64,000 bases of DNA, taken from Pseudomonas coleopterorum (GTDB lineage Bacteria > Pseudomonadota > Gammaproteobacteria > Pseudomonadales > Pseudomonadaceae). Shown one piece after another: positions 1 through 10,201 of this stretch. The notes beneath the pieces are model-generated. The model had not been told where the DNA came from and ran no database searches. It saw nothing but the letters and a program-made list of their open reading frames with translations. The position numbers were made by a program, and so were the translations under genes. The stretch covers positions 4,343,001 through 4,407,000 of the forward strand of contig NZ_FNTZ01000001.1 of NCBI RefSeq assembly GCF_900105555.1, read 5' to 3'. Positions within the stretch are counted from its first letter, which is position 1, and every line of letters starts with the position of its first letter.

Positions 1-947
<947 letters not shown>

Positions 948-1069
948 CAACCACTACAGCTAAAAAGTGGGCCGGATTATGCCAGAAACGCCCGAAAAGA
1001 ATAGCGTCCTCCTGTCGGTAACGGCGTTATTCCGGCGTCCGTTTGTTAATTTAGCGAGACTAAATCGCT

Positions 1070-1972
1070 TCAGTGACGGGTATCTGACGGAGCGTCCACA
1101 CCAGCGCCACTGAAGAGCTGATCGACGTCGGTGGCGTCAAACAAGTAGCGCTGGTTGCAGAACTGGCAGTCGATCTCCACCGTACCGCCATGCTCCTTGA
1201 GCAATTCGCGTGCATCGTCGTGCCCAAGGCTGACGAGCGCTCGTGCCGAACGCTCCCTGGAACAGCTGCAGCGAAACCGAATCGGCTGGGTATCGAAAAG
1301 CCGCAATGCCTGCTCGTGGTACAGGCGGTACAACACGGTTTCGTTATCCAGGCCCAACAGTTCTTCGGCCTTGAGGGTATCGGCCAGGGTGATGGCGGTC
1401 TTCCAGCTCTCGGCGCGGTCGTCTTCGTCCTTGATCACAGCGGCAGGCAATTGCTGCAGCAGCAGGCCACGGGCACGCTGGCCATCGGCCTTGAGCCAGA
1501 AGCGCGTACCGAGCTGTTCGGAGAGGGCGAAGTAATTGGAGAAACTTGCCGACAGGTCGGCACCTTCCAGATCCACGATGCCTTGGTAGCGCTGACCTTC
1601 GGTAGGGTCGATGGTCATCGCCAGGGTACCGGCGGGCATCAATTCTGGCAGGCCATCGGTGTCGTTGATCTGCTCGGCATGGAAACGCGCCAGGCCGCGG
1701 ATATCACGCTCGCTGGAGCATTCGATCATCAGCAACGGCACGGGGCCTTCGGAGCGGGCCTGCAGAATCAGCAAGCCATCGAACTTGAGCGTCCCTACCA
1801 GCAGGGCCGCGGCAGCCATGAACTCGCCCAGCAGCAACTGCACCGGCAGCGGGTAATCGTGCTTGGCCAGGACCTCGGCGTAGCTGCGTTCCAATGCTAC
1901 CGCCTCACCGCGTACATCGGCGTCGTCGAAAATAAAGCGTTGGGTGAAATCGGCTTCAGGAAGATCGTGCAT
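1070..1972 (-). CDS. hslO: Hsp33 redox-regulated chaperone
   Basis: Cytosolic holdase activated by oxidation, which protects unfolding proteins during combined oxidative and heat stress. The protein is 300 residues. The C-terminal zinc redox switch is visible as CSC at 235-237 and CQFC at 269-272 (CxC...CxxC). The N-terminal core [15 protein letters not shown] is characteristic of the family. I chose the ATG at 1972 (MHDLPEADF), because an in-frame alternative start 27 bases upstream would add residues that Hsp33 proteins do not have. It lies downstream of nothing on its strand, is divergent from the PAP2 gene and sits next to pckA, as in other Pseudomonas. Confidence 0.96.
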   Translation of the reverse strand: MHDLPEADFTQRFIFDDADVRGEAVALERSYAEVLAKHDYPLPVQLLLGEFMAAAALLVGTLKFDGLLILQARSEGPVPLLMIECSSERDIRGLARFHAEQINDTDGLPELMPAGTLAMTIDPTEGQRYQGIVDLEGADLSASFSNYFALSEQLGTRFWLKADGQRARGLLLQQLPAAVIKDEDDRAESWKTAITLADTLKAEELLGLDNETVLYRLYHEQALRLFDTQPIRFRCSCSRERSARALVSLGHDDARELLKEHGGTVEIDCQFCNQRYLFDATDVDQLFSGAGVDAPSDTRH

Positions 1973-2007
1973 AAGTCCAGTATCTGAGAATGGTGACAAA
2001 ATGTGTA

Positions 2008-2027
2008 GCGGCTTTTATAAAGCCCGC
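2008..2027. promoter_or_regulatory. AT-centred inverted repeat in the hslO/PAP2 divergent region
   Basis: A near-perfect 20-bp palindrome (gcggctttta / taaagcccgc) lies between the divergent hslO and PAP2 genes, with TATAAA in its centre. It could be an operator or overlap a minus-strand -10 element for hslO. No matching -35 element is convincing, so its function is open. Confidence 0.25.
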
Positions 2028-2078
2028 TTCAGAGCGTTCGTTTGATCGCTCACTGCCCTGTGGATGTAGAGGTATCTT

Positions 2079-2876
2079 ATGAACAAAGGCCCACTGTTCC
2101 AAGCCAGGTGGAACGTTAGCGGCTTGCTGCTGTGCAATTCAATCCCGATCGTGCTGTTGTGCTTCTGGTTATGGCCTATTGGCCATCATTTGTGCACAGC
2201 ATTCGACGAATGGCTGTTTCGCCTGCTCAACGCGCCCCTGGCCAGCAATGCCGCGTGGCGTTATGTGTGGACCCTGGGCAGCTTGCGACCCTTCGACATC
2301 GTGGTCGGCGTGATCATGCTGGCGCTGCTGATCCGCGGCAATTGGGTGTTCAAGGCCGGACAGGTTCGCCAAGCCTTTTTCGGCTTCATGGCCGTGCTGT
2401 TGCTCTTAGTGGTGGTGCGCGCGCTGTTTTCCAAGTGGATACACGTAATGGGCTGGGACCACGACAGTCCGAGCATGGTCCTGGCCGATCCGGTACTGCT
2501 CAGCGACTGGTACCCGAACCTGGAACGCCACTGGGAACTCAAGGACCGCTCCAGTCAGAGCTTTCCGGGCGATCACGCGTCGGTGCTGCTGATCTGGGCG
2601 CTGTTCATGAGCGTCTGTACCCGTCGAGTCGGCCAGTGGCTATGTATCTGGGCCCTGGCCCTGGTGTTCATGCTGCCGCGCCTGGTTGCCGGCGCCCACT
2701 GGGGGCAGGACGACTACATCGGCGGCGTGCTGATGGCCGTCTGGGCGCTCGGCTGGGGCTACTTCACGCCTTTCGCAGCCCATACTTCGCAGTGGCTGGT
2801 GCGGGTCACCGAGCCATTGTTCAGGCTGCTGGCGAAGCTGCCGGTACTGGGACGGTTGAGTATCGTCGCAGGGTGA
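2079..2876 (+). CDS. PAP2-family membrane phosphatase
   Basis: 265-residue integral membrane protein of the type-2 phosphatidic acid phosphatase superfamily, which removes or transfers phosphate from lipid-linked pyrophosphates or phospholipids on the periplasmic face. PAP2 signature pieces are visible: KDR near 155, SFPGDH at 161-166 and PRLVAGAHWGQDD at 200-212, whose second histidine-aspartate pair completes the active site. About five to six hydrophobic helices surround these (18-35, 72-87, 98-116, 168-180, 187-199, 213-230). Position between hslO and hslR matches other pseudomonads. The substrate (undecaprenyl pyrophosphate, lipid A phosphate or another lipid) cannot be decided from sequence. 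Confidence 0.85.
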   Translation: MNKGPLFQARWNVSGLLLCNSIPIVLLCFWLWPIGHHLCTAFDEWLFRLLNAPLASNAAWRYVWTLGSLRPFDIVVGVIMLALLIRGNWVFKAGQVRQAFFGFMAVLLLLVVVRALFSKWIHVMGWDHDSPSMVLADPVLLSDWYPNLERHWELKDRSSQSFPGDHASVLLIWALFMSVCTRRVGQWLCIWALALVFMLPRLVAGAHWGQDDYIGGVLMAVWALGWGYFTPFAAHTSQWLVRVTEPLFRLLAKLPVLGRLSIVAG

Positions 2877-2899
2877 TGTGTTGACTGTGCTGCCCCCCA

Positions 2900-3304
2900 T
2901 CAATCCCCTGATCGAAAACTGAACAACTGCCGACGCTGTTTCTTCGAAGGCTTGCCGTCGGTGGTCACGCCCAGCGCGCCGGCCTTGCGCATGGCCGCAG
3001 CGGCTTCGCGCCTGGCCTGGCTCTGCTCGGTTTCGCGGTAGAGCGTCTGCGCTTCGGGCGCACCACGGCGCACGATGGACAGCGCCTCGATGATCACGCT
3101 GCGCTCATCGAAACCGGTGCGTATCTGCAGCTCATCGCCCACGTGCGGCTCCTTGCCCGGCTTGCAGCGCTCGCCGCGGTAATGCACCTTGCCGCTCTCG
3201 ATGGCTTCCTTGGCCAGGGCACGAGTCTTGTAGAAGCGCGCAGCCCACAGCCATTTGTCCAGACGGACCTTGTCCTCTTCTTCCTGCTTTTGCTTCTGTG
3301 CCAC
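2900..3304 (-). CDS. hslR: Hsp15, ribosome-associated S4-domain heat shock protein
   Basis: 134-residue RNA-binding protein. The family recognises 50S subunits blocked with peptidyl-tRNA and helps recycle them. The S4 domain begins at once (VRLDKWLWAARFYKTRALAKEAI) and is followed by a basic tail (GKPSKKQRRQLF). The start is GTG at 3304, chosen because a GAGGTGA ribosome site lies just upstream and because the S4 domain would otherwise be preceded by nonhomologous residues. It is convergent with the PAP2 gene with a 23-bp gap, and divergent from rimB. Confidence 0.92.
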   Translation of the reverse strand: MAQKQKQEEEDKVRLDKWLWAARFYKTRALAKEAIESGKVHYRGERCKPGKEPHVGDELQIRTGFDERSVIIEALSIVRRGAPEAQTLYRETEQSQARREAAAAMRKAGALGVTTDGKPSKKQRRQLFSFRSGD

Positions 3305-3492
3305 AGGCTCACCTCGCGAAATGCCGTCATCGAACTGTACTACCGTGCCTGTCGGATGCAAGCGACGGTCTTTGCGATTACAGTGCACGCACGCTTGCCA
3401 AGCGGCGTCGGGCTGGGTTGAATTGATCCGGGCCGCGCCGGTCTGAAGCTTGCGTATGTGGGTCCACCCCTACCTCTTGCGGTTTGCCGAAT

Positions 3493-3975
3493 TTGAAAAC
3501 ATTTGATCACCTGACCGTCATTGGTCTGCGCGAGTGGGTGGCGCTGCCCGACCTGGGTGTCGCCGGCCTGCGCGCCAAGATCGACACCGGCGCCAGCACC
3601 TCCAGCCTGCACGCCACGGACATCGAACCGTTCACCCGTGCCGGTGAGAAGTGGGTGCGTTTCACCGCCCACCTGGGCACCGTGGTGCAACTGCGCCACA
3701 GACGCTGCGAAGCACCGCTGGTGGCCATGAAGACCATCAAGAGCTCCAATGGCCATGCGCAGACGCGCTACGTGATCAAGACCACTCTTGCCCTGGGCGA
3801 CCGGGTCTGGACGGTCGAATTCACCCTGGCCTGTCGTAAATCCATGCGTTACCGCCTGCTGCTGGGTTCCAAGGCGCTGGTCCATGGCCAACTGGTCGTG
3901 AACCCTGGCGTCACCTACGTTCAAGACAAGCCGGTGTTCCCGGCCTCTACTACCTCTGCCACAGGTGTTGCATGA
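3493..3975 (+). CDS. rimB: RimB-like retropepsin-type protease (ATP-dependent zinc protease family)
   Basis: About 160 residues of the family long labelled ATP-dependent zinc protease, a single-domain retropepsin-like aspartic protease. The active-site motif [12 protein letters not shown] is near residue 32. In Pseudomonas such a protein is encoded with RimK and influences the poly-glutamate modification of ribosomal protein S6. The reading frame overlaps rimK by the ATGA at 3972-3975, implying translational coupling. Start choice is uncertain: TTG at 3493 gives [11 protein letters not shown], the usual family N-terminus, while another TTG at 3484 would add three residues. No ATG is available. 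Confidence 0.85.
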   Translation: MKTFDHLTVIGLREWVALPDLGVAGLRAKIDTGASTSSLHATDIEPFTRAGEKWVRFTAHLGTVVQLRHRRCEAPLVAMKTIKSSNGHAQTRYVIKTTLALGDRVWTVEFTLACRKSMRYRLLLGSKALVHGQLVVNPGVTYVQDKPVFPASTTSATGVA

Positions 3976-4877
3976 AGATCGCTGTGCTGTCGCGCAATCC
4001 GCGTCTGTATTCCACTCGTCGTCTGATCGAAGCCGGCACTGCCCGTGGCCATGAAATGGTCGTGATCGACACACTGCGCGCGTACATGAACATCGCCAGT
4101 CACAAGCCGCAGATCCACTACCGGGGCAAGCCGCTGCAGGGCTTCGATGCGGTCATTCCGCGCATCGGTGCGTCGGTCACCTTCTATGGCTGTGCGGTGC
4201 TGCGTCAGTTCGAAATGATGGACGTCTTTCCGCTGAACGAATCAGTGGCCATCGCCCGCTCGCGCGACAAGCTGCGCTCGCTGCAACTGCTGTCGCGACG
4301 CGGCATCGGCCTGCCTGTCACCGGCTTCGCCCACTCGCCGGACGACATTCCCGACCTGATCAGCATGGTCAATGGCGCCCCGCTGGTGATCAAGGTGCTC
4401 GAAGGCACCCAGGGCATCGGTGTGGTGCTGTGCGAAACCGCCACCGCCGCCGAGTCGGTGATCGAGGCGTTCATGGGTCTCAAGCAGAACATCATGGTTC
4501 AGGAGTACATCAAGGAGGCCGGCGGCGCCGACATTCGCTGCTTCGTGGTGGGTGACAAGGTGATTGCGGCCATGAAGCGCCAGGCCAAACCCGGCGAGTT
4601 TCGCTCCAACCTGCATCGTGGCGGCAGCGCCAGCCTGATCAAGATCACCCCGGAAGAGCGCATGACCGCGATCCGCGCGGCCAAGGTAATGGGGCTCAGC
4701 GTCGCCGGCGTGGACATCCTGCGCTCCAACCACGGCCCCTTGGTGATGGAGGTCAATTCATCGCCAGGCCTGGAAGGCATCGAGGTGACTACCGGCAAGG
4801 ACGTGGCCGGGATGATCATCGAGCACATCGAAAAGAACAGAGGCCCGAACATGACCCGCACCAAGGGCAAGGGCTAG
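3972..4877 (+). CDS. rimK: Ribosomal protein S6 modification enzyme, glutamate ligase RimK
   Basis: 301-residue ATP-grasp ligase that adds glutamate residues to the C-terminus of ribosomal protein S6. Features seen: N-terminal [18 protein letters not shown], the ATP-grasp core with [16 protein letters not shown], the [20 protein letters not shown] strand-loop, and the metal-binding end [12 protein letters not shown]. Length is normal for the family. It overlaps rimB by four bases. In P. fluorescens this modification is linked to c-di-GMP signalling, motility and host-associated behaviour. Its 3' end meets envZ tail to tail with only 3 bp between the stop codons. Confidence 0.96.
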   Translation: MKIAVLSRNPRLYSTRRLIEAGTARGHEMVVIDTLRAYMNIASHKPQIHYRGKPLQGFDAVIPRIGASVTFYGCAVLRQFEMMDVFPLNESVAIARSRDKLRSLQLLSRRGIGLPVTGFAHSPDDIPDLISMVNGAPLVIKVLEGTQGIGVVLCETATAAESVIEAFMGLKQNIMVQEYIKEAGGADIRCFVVGDKVIAAMKRQAKPGEFRSNLHRGGSASLIKITPEERMTAIRAAKVMGLSVAGVDILRSNHGPLVMEVNSSPGLEGIEVTTGKDVAGMIIEHIEKNRGPNMTRTKGKG

Positions 4878-4880
4878 TTC

Positions 4881-6194
4881 CTAGACGGCATCCCTGGGCA
4901 GCATCAGGCCCAGTGGCAGCCGCACCCGCGCCTCCAGCCCGCCCGTCGAGCGATTGCGCAGTTCCACGTTGCCGCCATGCATGGCGGCAATGCGCTTGAC
5001 GATCGCCAGACCCAACCCGGTGCCCTTGCCACTGCGCGCGCGATCGCCGCGGATGAACGGGTCGAAGATGCCAACCAGCTCCCCCGGATCGATACCGGCG
5101 CCACGGTCCAGCACGCTGAGCACCACATAGGGCGCGTTGTCGTCGCCCGAAACGTTGACCGCCACCTCCACACCGCTGCCGGCATGGTAGAGCGCGTTGC
5201 CGATCAGGTTGTTCAACAGCCGCTTCATCGACACCCGGCGCAGCGGGAACGGCGGGATCGGTTCCAGGCGAAGCAGCACCTGCTCCTGCGCCTGGTTGTA
5301 GGGCGCAACGACTTCCTGCACCAGATTCCCCAGGTCGACGACCTCGACTTTTTCGTCGCGCCCGTCGCGAATGAAGGCCAGGAACTGATCGAGGATCGCG
5401 TCCATGTCCTCGATGTCGCGGACCATGTCGGGGGTGAATTCGTTGTCCGAGGTCATCAGTTCCAGCGACAGCCGCAGCCGGGTCAGCGGCGTGCGCAGGT
5501 CGTGGGAGACGCCGGCAAGCATCAGCTCGCGCTCGCGACCGGCCTGTTCGACGTCTTCGGCCATCTGGTTGAACGCCCGGTACACCTCGGTCATCTCACT
5601 GGGCGTATCGCTCACCGGCAGGCGCACGCTGCGGCCCTGCCCTAGCTGACGGGCGGCAAACACCAGGCGCTTGAGCGGCTGGTTGAGCTGACGCACGAAG
5701 ATCCAGGCCGAAGCGGTCGACAACAGGCCGATCGCCAGAAACCAGCCCAGCACGCTCCAGATCTTCTGTCCGCGCAATGGGTGCGGATACAAAGGCACCT
5801 TCAACCAGCCAGCGCCCAGGCTCGGCGCACGCACCCACAGGGCGGGCGGCGCATGGACGCGCAAGCGCACTTCGGTGTCCTCGCCCAGCTCGGCCTGCAT
5901 CTGGCGTTGGTAGATTTCACTGTACGGCCAATGCTGTTCGCCTTCTGGCACACCGCCGCCGACCACGCGAATCAAGCCTGCGGCGTCAGCGATCTGGTCG
6001 CGGTTGTTCTCGTCCGCCGCCCAGTAGGCACGCAGGGTCAGCGCCACACCGTGACTGTACTGGCGGTCGACCAGCACGTCTTCGTTCATCAACAGGTAGA
6101 CCAAGGTCAGAGCCTTGGAAAACAGGACGACGACCAGCACCAGCCAGAGGGTTCGGGCGAAGAAACTTTGGGGAAACCAGACAGGGGTCTTCAT
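4881..6194 (-). CDS. envZ: Sensor histidine kinase EnvZ (AmgS)
   Basis: 437-residue inner-membrane kinase partnered with OmpR. Order seen: transmembrane helix 1 (about 14-36), a periplasmic loop of about 100 residues, transmembrane helix 2 (about 145-168), HAMP, the HisKA box GVSHDLRTPLTRL with phospho-acceptor His231, then the catalytic ATPase with N box NLIGNALYHA (329-338), G1 DRGAGID and G2 GKGTGLGLAI (389-398). In P. aeruginosa the orthologous pair AmgRS answers membrane-protein stress, including stress from aminoglycosides. The gene follows ompR with a 114-bp gap and presumably shares its transcript. Confidence 0.95.
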   Translation of the reverse strand: MKTPVWFPQSFFARTLWLVLVVVLFSKALTLVYLLMNEDVLVDRQYSHGVALTLRAYWAADENNRDQIADAAGLIRVVGGGVPEGEQHWPYSEIYQRQMQAELGEDTEVRLRVHAPPALWVRAPSLGAGWLKVPLYPHPLRGQKIWSVLGWFLAIGLLSTASAWIFVRQLNQPLKRLVFAARQLGQGRSVRLPVSDTPSEMTEVYRAFNQMAEDVEQAGRERELMLAGVSHDLRTPLTRLRLSLELMTSDNEFTPDMVRDIEDMDAILDQFLAFIRDGRDEKVEVVDLGNLVQEVVAPYNQAQEQVLLRLEPIPPFPLRRVSMKRLLNNLIGNALYHAGSGVEVAVNVSGDDNAPYVVLSVLDRGAGIDPGELVGIFDPFIRGDRARSGKGTGLGLAIVKRIAAMHGGNVELRNRSTGGLEARVRLPLGLMLPRDAV

Positions 6195-6308
6195 TGCGCG
6201 GCGGTCACATACGTTGCAGGAGCGAGCAGGCTCGCAGACATTCTGGATGACGAATATCCCGAATCAACATGTGATTCAGGACATCGACCCTACAAAAACC
6301 CCTGAAGT

Positions 6309-7049
6309 CTACCGGGCGGCGTTGCCATCGGGTACGAATACGTAACCCACGCCCCAGACCGTTTGGATGTAGCGCGGCTTGGACGGATCGGGTTCGATCA
6401 TGCGGCGCAGGCGCGAGATCTGCACGTCGATGGAGCGCTCCAGAGCGTCCCATTCACGTCCACGGGCCAGGTTCATCAGCTTGTCGCGGGTCAGTGGCTG
6501 ACGAGCGTTCATCACCAGAGCCTTGAGCACGGCGAACTCGCCGGTGGTGAGCATGTGCACTTCGTCGCCACGCTTGAGCTCGCGGGTGGCCAGGGAGAGC
6601 TCGTAGTCGCCGAAGGACACCGATTCGTCCTCGCTGCCTGGCGCGCCCGGCACAGGCGCCGACTGACGACGCAGCACGGCCTTGACGCGGGCCATCAGCT
6701 CGTCGGGGTTGAAGGGCTTGGCCAGGTAGTCGTCCGCGCCCAGCTCCAGGCCCTTGATGCGGCTGAGTTCGTCACCCTTGGCGGTCAACATGATGATCGG
6801 GACCTGATTGTTGCCGGCGCGCATGCGGCGGCAGGCGGACAGGCCGTCTTCGCCGGGCAGCATCAGGTCCAGCACCACCAGATGGAACACTTCGCGAGCC
6901 AGCAGGCGATCCATTTGCTCGACGTTGGGCACGGCGCGCGCACGGTAGCCTTTGCTGGTGAAGAATCGCTCCAGCAAGCTGCTCAATCCCGGATCGTCGT
7001 CAACGATGAGGATCTTTTCACCTTCGGCTGCTTGTGCGGTACTGCTCAT
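6309..7049 (-). CDS. ompR: Response regulator OmpR (AmgR)
   Basis: 246-residue two-component regulator. The receiver domain (about 12-130) has the acidic pocket DDD at 17-19, phospho-acceptor Asp61 in VVLDLMLPGEDG, and the conserved lysine in DDYLAKPF. The C-terminal winged-helix DNA-binding domain ends ERSIDVQISRLRRMIEPD...YIQTVWGVGYVF, the OmpR/PhoB signature. The ATG at 7049 is preceded by GAGCAACCC with an AGAGGAG ribosome site. It is the first gene of the ompR-envZ operon and divergent from tex. Confidence 0.96.
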   Translation of the reverse strand: MSSTAQAAEGEKILIVDDDPGLSSLLERFFTSKGYRARAVPNVEQMDRLLAREVFHLVVLDLMLPGEDGLSACRRMRAGNNQVPIIMLTAKGDELSRIKGLELGADDYLAKPFNPDELMARVKAVLRRQSAPVPGAPGSEDESVSFGDYELSLATRELKRGDEVHMLTTGEFAVLKALVMNARQPLTRDKLMNLARGREWDALERSIDVQISRLRRMIEPDPSKPRYIQTVWGVGYVFVPDGNAAR

Positions 7050-7322
7050 GGGTTGCTCCTCTGATCTCGGCGCGCATTATGGCGTAGCTGCCGACGCTCG
7101 TGCCGTGTGCATTGTTAGCAGATTTTTCTTTGGCCGCCAGCCACATTCCTTGATCGTCAAGGCTTGGGGTTCGCGCCGAGACGATATCGCTGGGTATACT
7201 GCGCGGCTCGTCAGCGGCAACGTACGCATGAAAGCGTCCGCTGCCACGGTGCCCGAAACGTGCCCATACACCAGGCATATGGGGGACTGCACCTTGTACC
7301 TATCATTTTTCAGGTGGTTATC

Positions 7323-9641
7323 ATGATCAGCATAAACAGCCGCATCGCCGAGGAACTCGGCGTCCGCCCTCAACAGGTCGAAGCGGCCGTCGCACTGCTG
7401 GATGAAGGTTCGACCGTGCCTTTCATCGCTCGTTACCGCAAGGAGGTGACCGGCAGCCTGGACGACACCCAACTGCGTCACCTCGAAGAGCGCCTGCGCT
7501 ACCTGCGCGAACTCGACGAGCGCCGCGCCAGTATCCTGGCCAGCATCGAGGAACAGGGCAAGCTGACGCCCGAGCTGACCCGCGAGATCCAGCAGGCCGA
7601 CACCAAGACACGCCTGGAAGACCTCTACCTGCCGTACAAGCAGAAGCGCCGCACCAAGGGCCAGATCGCCCTGGAGGCCGGCCTTGGCGAGCTGGCCGAC
7701 GGCCTGTTCGCCGACCCGACGCTGAACCCGGAAACCGAAGCAGCCCGCTTCGTCGACGGCGATAAAGGTGTGCTCGACGTCAAGGCAGCACTGGAAGGCG
7801 CCAAGTACATCCTGATGGAGCGCTTCGCCGAAGACGCCACACTGCTGGCCAAGCTGCGCGGCTTCCTCAAGCAGGAAGCGGTACTCAGCGCCCGAGTGCT
7901 GGCAGGCAAGGAAGAAGAAGGCGCCAAGTTCCGCGACTACTTCGAGCACGACGAGCCGCTCAAGAGCATGCCCTCGCACCGCGCCCTGGCCATTTTCCGC
8001 GGGCGCAACGAAGGTATTCTCGGTTCGTCGCTGAAGGTAGGCGAAGAACTTCCGGGCACCCTGCATCCCTGCGAGATGATGATCGGCGAGCACTTCGGCG
8101 TGAAAAACCAGCAGCGCGCCGCCGACAAGTGGCTCGGCGAAGTGGTGCGCTGGACGTGGAAGGTCAAGCTCTACACGCACTTGGAAACCGACCTGCTGAG
8201 CGAGCTGCGCGAGAACGCCGAAAGCGAAGCCATCAACGTCTTCGCACACAACCTGCATGACCTGCTGCTGGCCGCCCCGGCGGGCCCGCGCGCCACCCTC
8301 GGTCTGGACCCTGGCCTGCGTACCGGCTGCAAGGTGGCGGTGGTGGATGCGACCGGCAAGCTGCTCGATCACGCCACGGTGTACCCGCACGTGCCGCATA
8401 ACAAATGGGACCAGACCCTGGCCACGCTGGCTGCACTGTGCGCCAAGCATGCCGTGGACCTGATCGCCATCGGCAACGGCACTGCCAGCCGCGAGACCGA
8501 CAAGCTGGCCGCCGAGCTCATCAAGAAATACCCCGGCCTGAAAATGACCAAGGTGATGGTCTCCGAAGCCGGTGCCTCGGTGTATTCGGCCTCGGAGCTG
8601 GCAGCGCGCGAGTTTCCCGACCTGGACGTGTCGATCCGCGGTGCGGTCTCCATCGCTCGGCGCCTGCAGGATCCACTGGCCGAACTGGTCAAGATCGATC
8701 CGAAATCCATTGGTGTGGGCCAGTACCAGCACGACGTCTCGCAGCTCAAGCTGGCACGCGGCCTGGATGCCGTGGTGGAAGACTGCGTGAACGCCGTGGG
8801 CGTGGACGTCAACACTGCCTCCGTGGCCCTGTTGGCGCGTATTTCCGGGCTCAATGCCACGCTGGCGCAGAACATCGTCGCCCACCGCGACGAGCACGGT
8901 GCGTTCCGGACCCGTGCGGCACTGAAGAAAGTCTCTCGCCTGGGCGAAAAAACCTTCGAACAGGCGGCCGGTTTCCTGCGCGTCATGAACGGCGACAATC
9001 CGCTGGACGCCTCGGCCGTGCACCCCGAAGCCTATGTGCTGGTGCAGCGCATCGCTGCAGGCACCGATCGGGATATCCGTTCGCTGATCGGCGACAGCGG
9101 CTTCCTCAAGCGCCTGGACCCGAAGAAATTCACCGATGAAACCTTCGGCCTGCCAACCGTGACCGACATACTGCAGGAGCTGGACAAGCCGGGCCGCGAC
9201 CCGCGTCCGGAGTTCAAGACCGCCGAGTTCCAGGACGGTGTGGAAGAGCTCAAGGACCTGCAACTGGGCATGGTGCTCGAAGGCGTGGTGACCAACGTGA
9301 CCAACTTCGGCGCCTTCGTCGATATCGGCGTGCACCAGGACGGTCTGGTGCACATCTCGGCGCTGTCGGAAAAATTCATCAAGGATCCGCGTGAAGCGGT
9401 GAAGGCCGGCGACGTGGTCAAGGTCAAGGTGATGGAAGTGGACATTCCGCGCAAACGCGTGGGGCTGTCGATGCGCATGGGCGACACGCCCGGCGAGAAG
9501 ATCGACGGCGCACGGGGCAGCCGTCCCGGTGCCGCAGCCCGTCAGCAGGCCGCTCCGGCCCGCGTCAAGGAAGCCGCCGCGCCCGCCAACGGGGCCATGG
9601 CGTCGTTGTTCGCCAATGCCAAACAGTTGAAGAAACGCTGA
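7323..9641 (+). CDS. tex: Tex, S1-domain transcription accessory protein
   Basis: 772-residue nucleic-acid-binding protein linked to transcription and toxin expression in several bacteria. Domains seen in order: N-terminal helical region ([22 protein letters not shown]), YqgF/RNase H-like domain around the [17 protein letters not shown] segment, helix-hairpin-helix repeats ([20 protein letters not shown]), and a C-terminal S1 domain ([31 protein letters not shown]), followed by a basic, alanine-rich tail. I chose the ATG at 7323, because earlier in-frame start codons give residues foreign to the family. The last bases overlap the next gene (TGATG). A 270-bp upstream region separates it from ompR and contains TATACT at 7195-7200 without a good -35. 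Confidence 0.96.
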   Translation: MISINSRIAEELGVRPQQVEAAVALLDEGSTVPFIARYRKEVTGSLDDTQLRHLEERLRYLRELDERRASILASIEEQGKLTPELTREIQQADTKTRLEDLYLPYKQKRRTKGQIALEAGLGELADGLFADPTLNPETEAARFVDGDKGVLDVKAALEGAKYILMERFAEDATLLAKLRGFLKQEAVLSARVLAGKEEEGAKFRDYFEHDEPLKSMPSHRALAIFRGRNEGILGSSLKVGEELPGTLHPCEMMIGEHFGVKNQQRAADKWLGEVVRWTWKVKLYTHLETDLLSELRENAESEAINVFAHNLHDLLLAAPAGPRATLGLDPGLRTGCKVAVVDATGKLLDHATVYPHVPHNKWDQTLATLAALCAKHAVDLIAIGNGTASRETDKLAAELIKKYPGLKMTKVMVSEAGASVYSASELAAREFPDLDVSIRGAVSIARRLQDPLAELVKIDPKSIGVGQYQHDVSQLKLARGLDAVVEDCVNAVGVDVNTASVALLARISGLNATLAQNIVAHRDEHGAFRTRAALKKVSRLGEKTFEQAAGFLRVMNGDNPLDASAVHPEAYVLVQRIAAGTDRDIRSLIGDSGFLKRLDPKKFTDETFGLPTVTDILQELDKPGRDPRPEFKTAEFQDGVEELKDLQLGMVLEGVVTNVTNFGAFVDIGVHQDGLVHISALSEKFIKDPREAVKAGDVVKVKVMEVDIPRKRVGLSMRMGDTPGEKIDGARGSRPGAAARQQAAPARVKEAAAPANGAMASLFANAKQLKKR

Positions 9642-10024
9642 TGGAGATTGCCGACGACCTGACCCAGAGCGCCTACTTTCGTGAGCTCGGCTGCCAGGTG
9701 CGACGCCTGGATGCCGGTGTGGCGGAAGTGGCACTGCCCATGGCCGAGCACCTGCGCAACCGTGGCCAGGTGATGCACGGCGGGGCCATCTTCAGCCTGG
9801 TCGACATTGCCATGGGCCTGGCGTGCTCGACCTCCCACGGTTTCGATAATCAAAGCGTCACGCTCGAATGCAAGATCAATTACCTTCGCGCGGTGTCAGA
9901 AGGTGAGGTGATCTGCAAGGCCCAGGTATTGCACGCCGGCCGACGCACGATGGTGGTGGAGGCCGAGGTGCTTCAGGGCGAAAAACTGATGGCAAAGGCA
10001 CAAGGTACTTTCGTGGTTCTCTAG
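9641..10024 (+). CDS. PaaI/YiiD-type hotdog-fold acyl-CoA thioesterase
   Basis: 127-residue single hotdog-domain protein. The segment HLRNRGQVMHGGAIFSLVDIAMG carries the HGG motif of the PaaI/4HBT-II thioesterases, which hydrolyse acyl- or aryl-CoA thioesters as tetramers. The start codon overlaps the tex stop (TGATG), so translation is coupled to tex, as in other pseudomonads. The true substrate is unknown. Confidence 0.85.
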   Translation: MEIADDLTQSAYFRELGCQVRRLDAGVAEVALPMAEHLRNRGQVMHGGAIFSLVDIAMGLACSTSHGFDNQSVTLECKINYLRAVSEGEVICKAQVLHAGRRTMVVEAEVLQGEKLMAKAQGTFVVL

Positions 10025-10201
10025 CCCGAAGGGGTCGTTCTGCGGTAATTTCGGCACGGCGCAGGCGGTGTCGATCGCAGTACGGCCTGCACCTTGCCCG
10101 ATCGAAACCAGGCGACGACGCCGGTTCCTTTTTGTCTTCACCCTTGCAGACCGTCCGTTCCACCCCCATATCGGGGCGACTGACGCGTGAAGGAATCCAA
10201 C

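Noticed and set aside
7195..7200. TATACT as a tex promoter -10
   Set aside because: No -35 element at 16-18 bp, and the extended -10 spacing does not fit, so it is not listed as a feature.
7077..9734. Long open frame (885 codons) antisense to tex
   Set aside because: It exists because the tex coding strand is GC-rich. The translation is His/Gln/Arg-rich without any family motif, and tex is certain.
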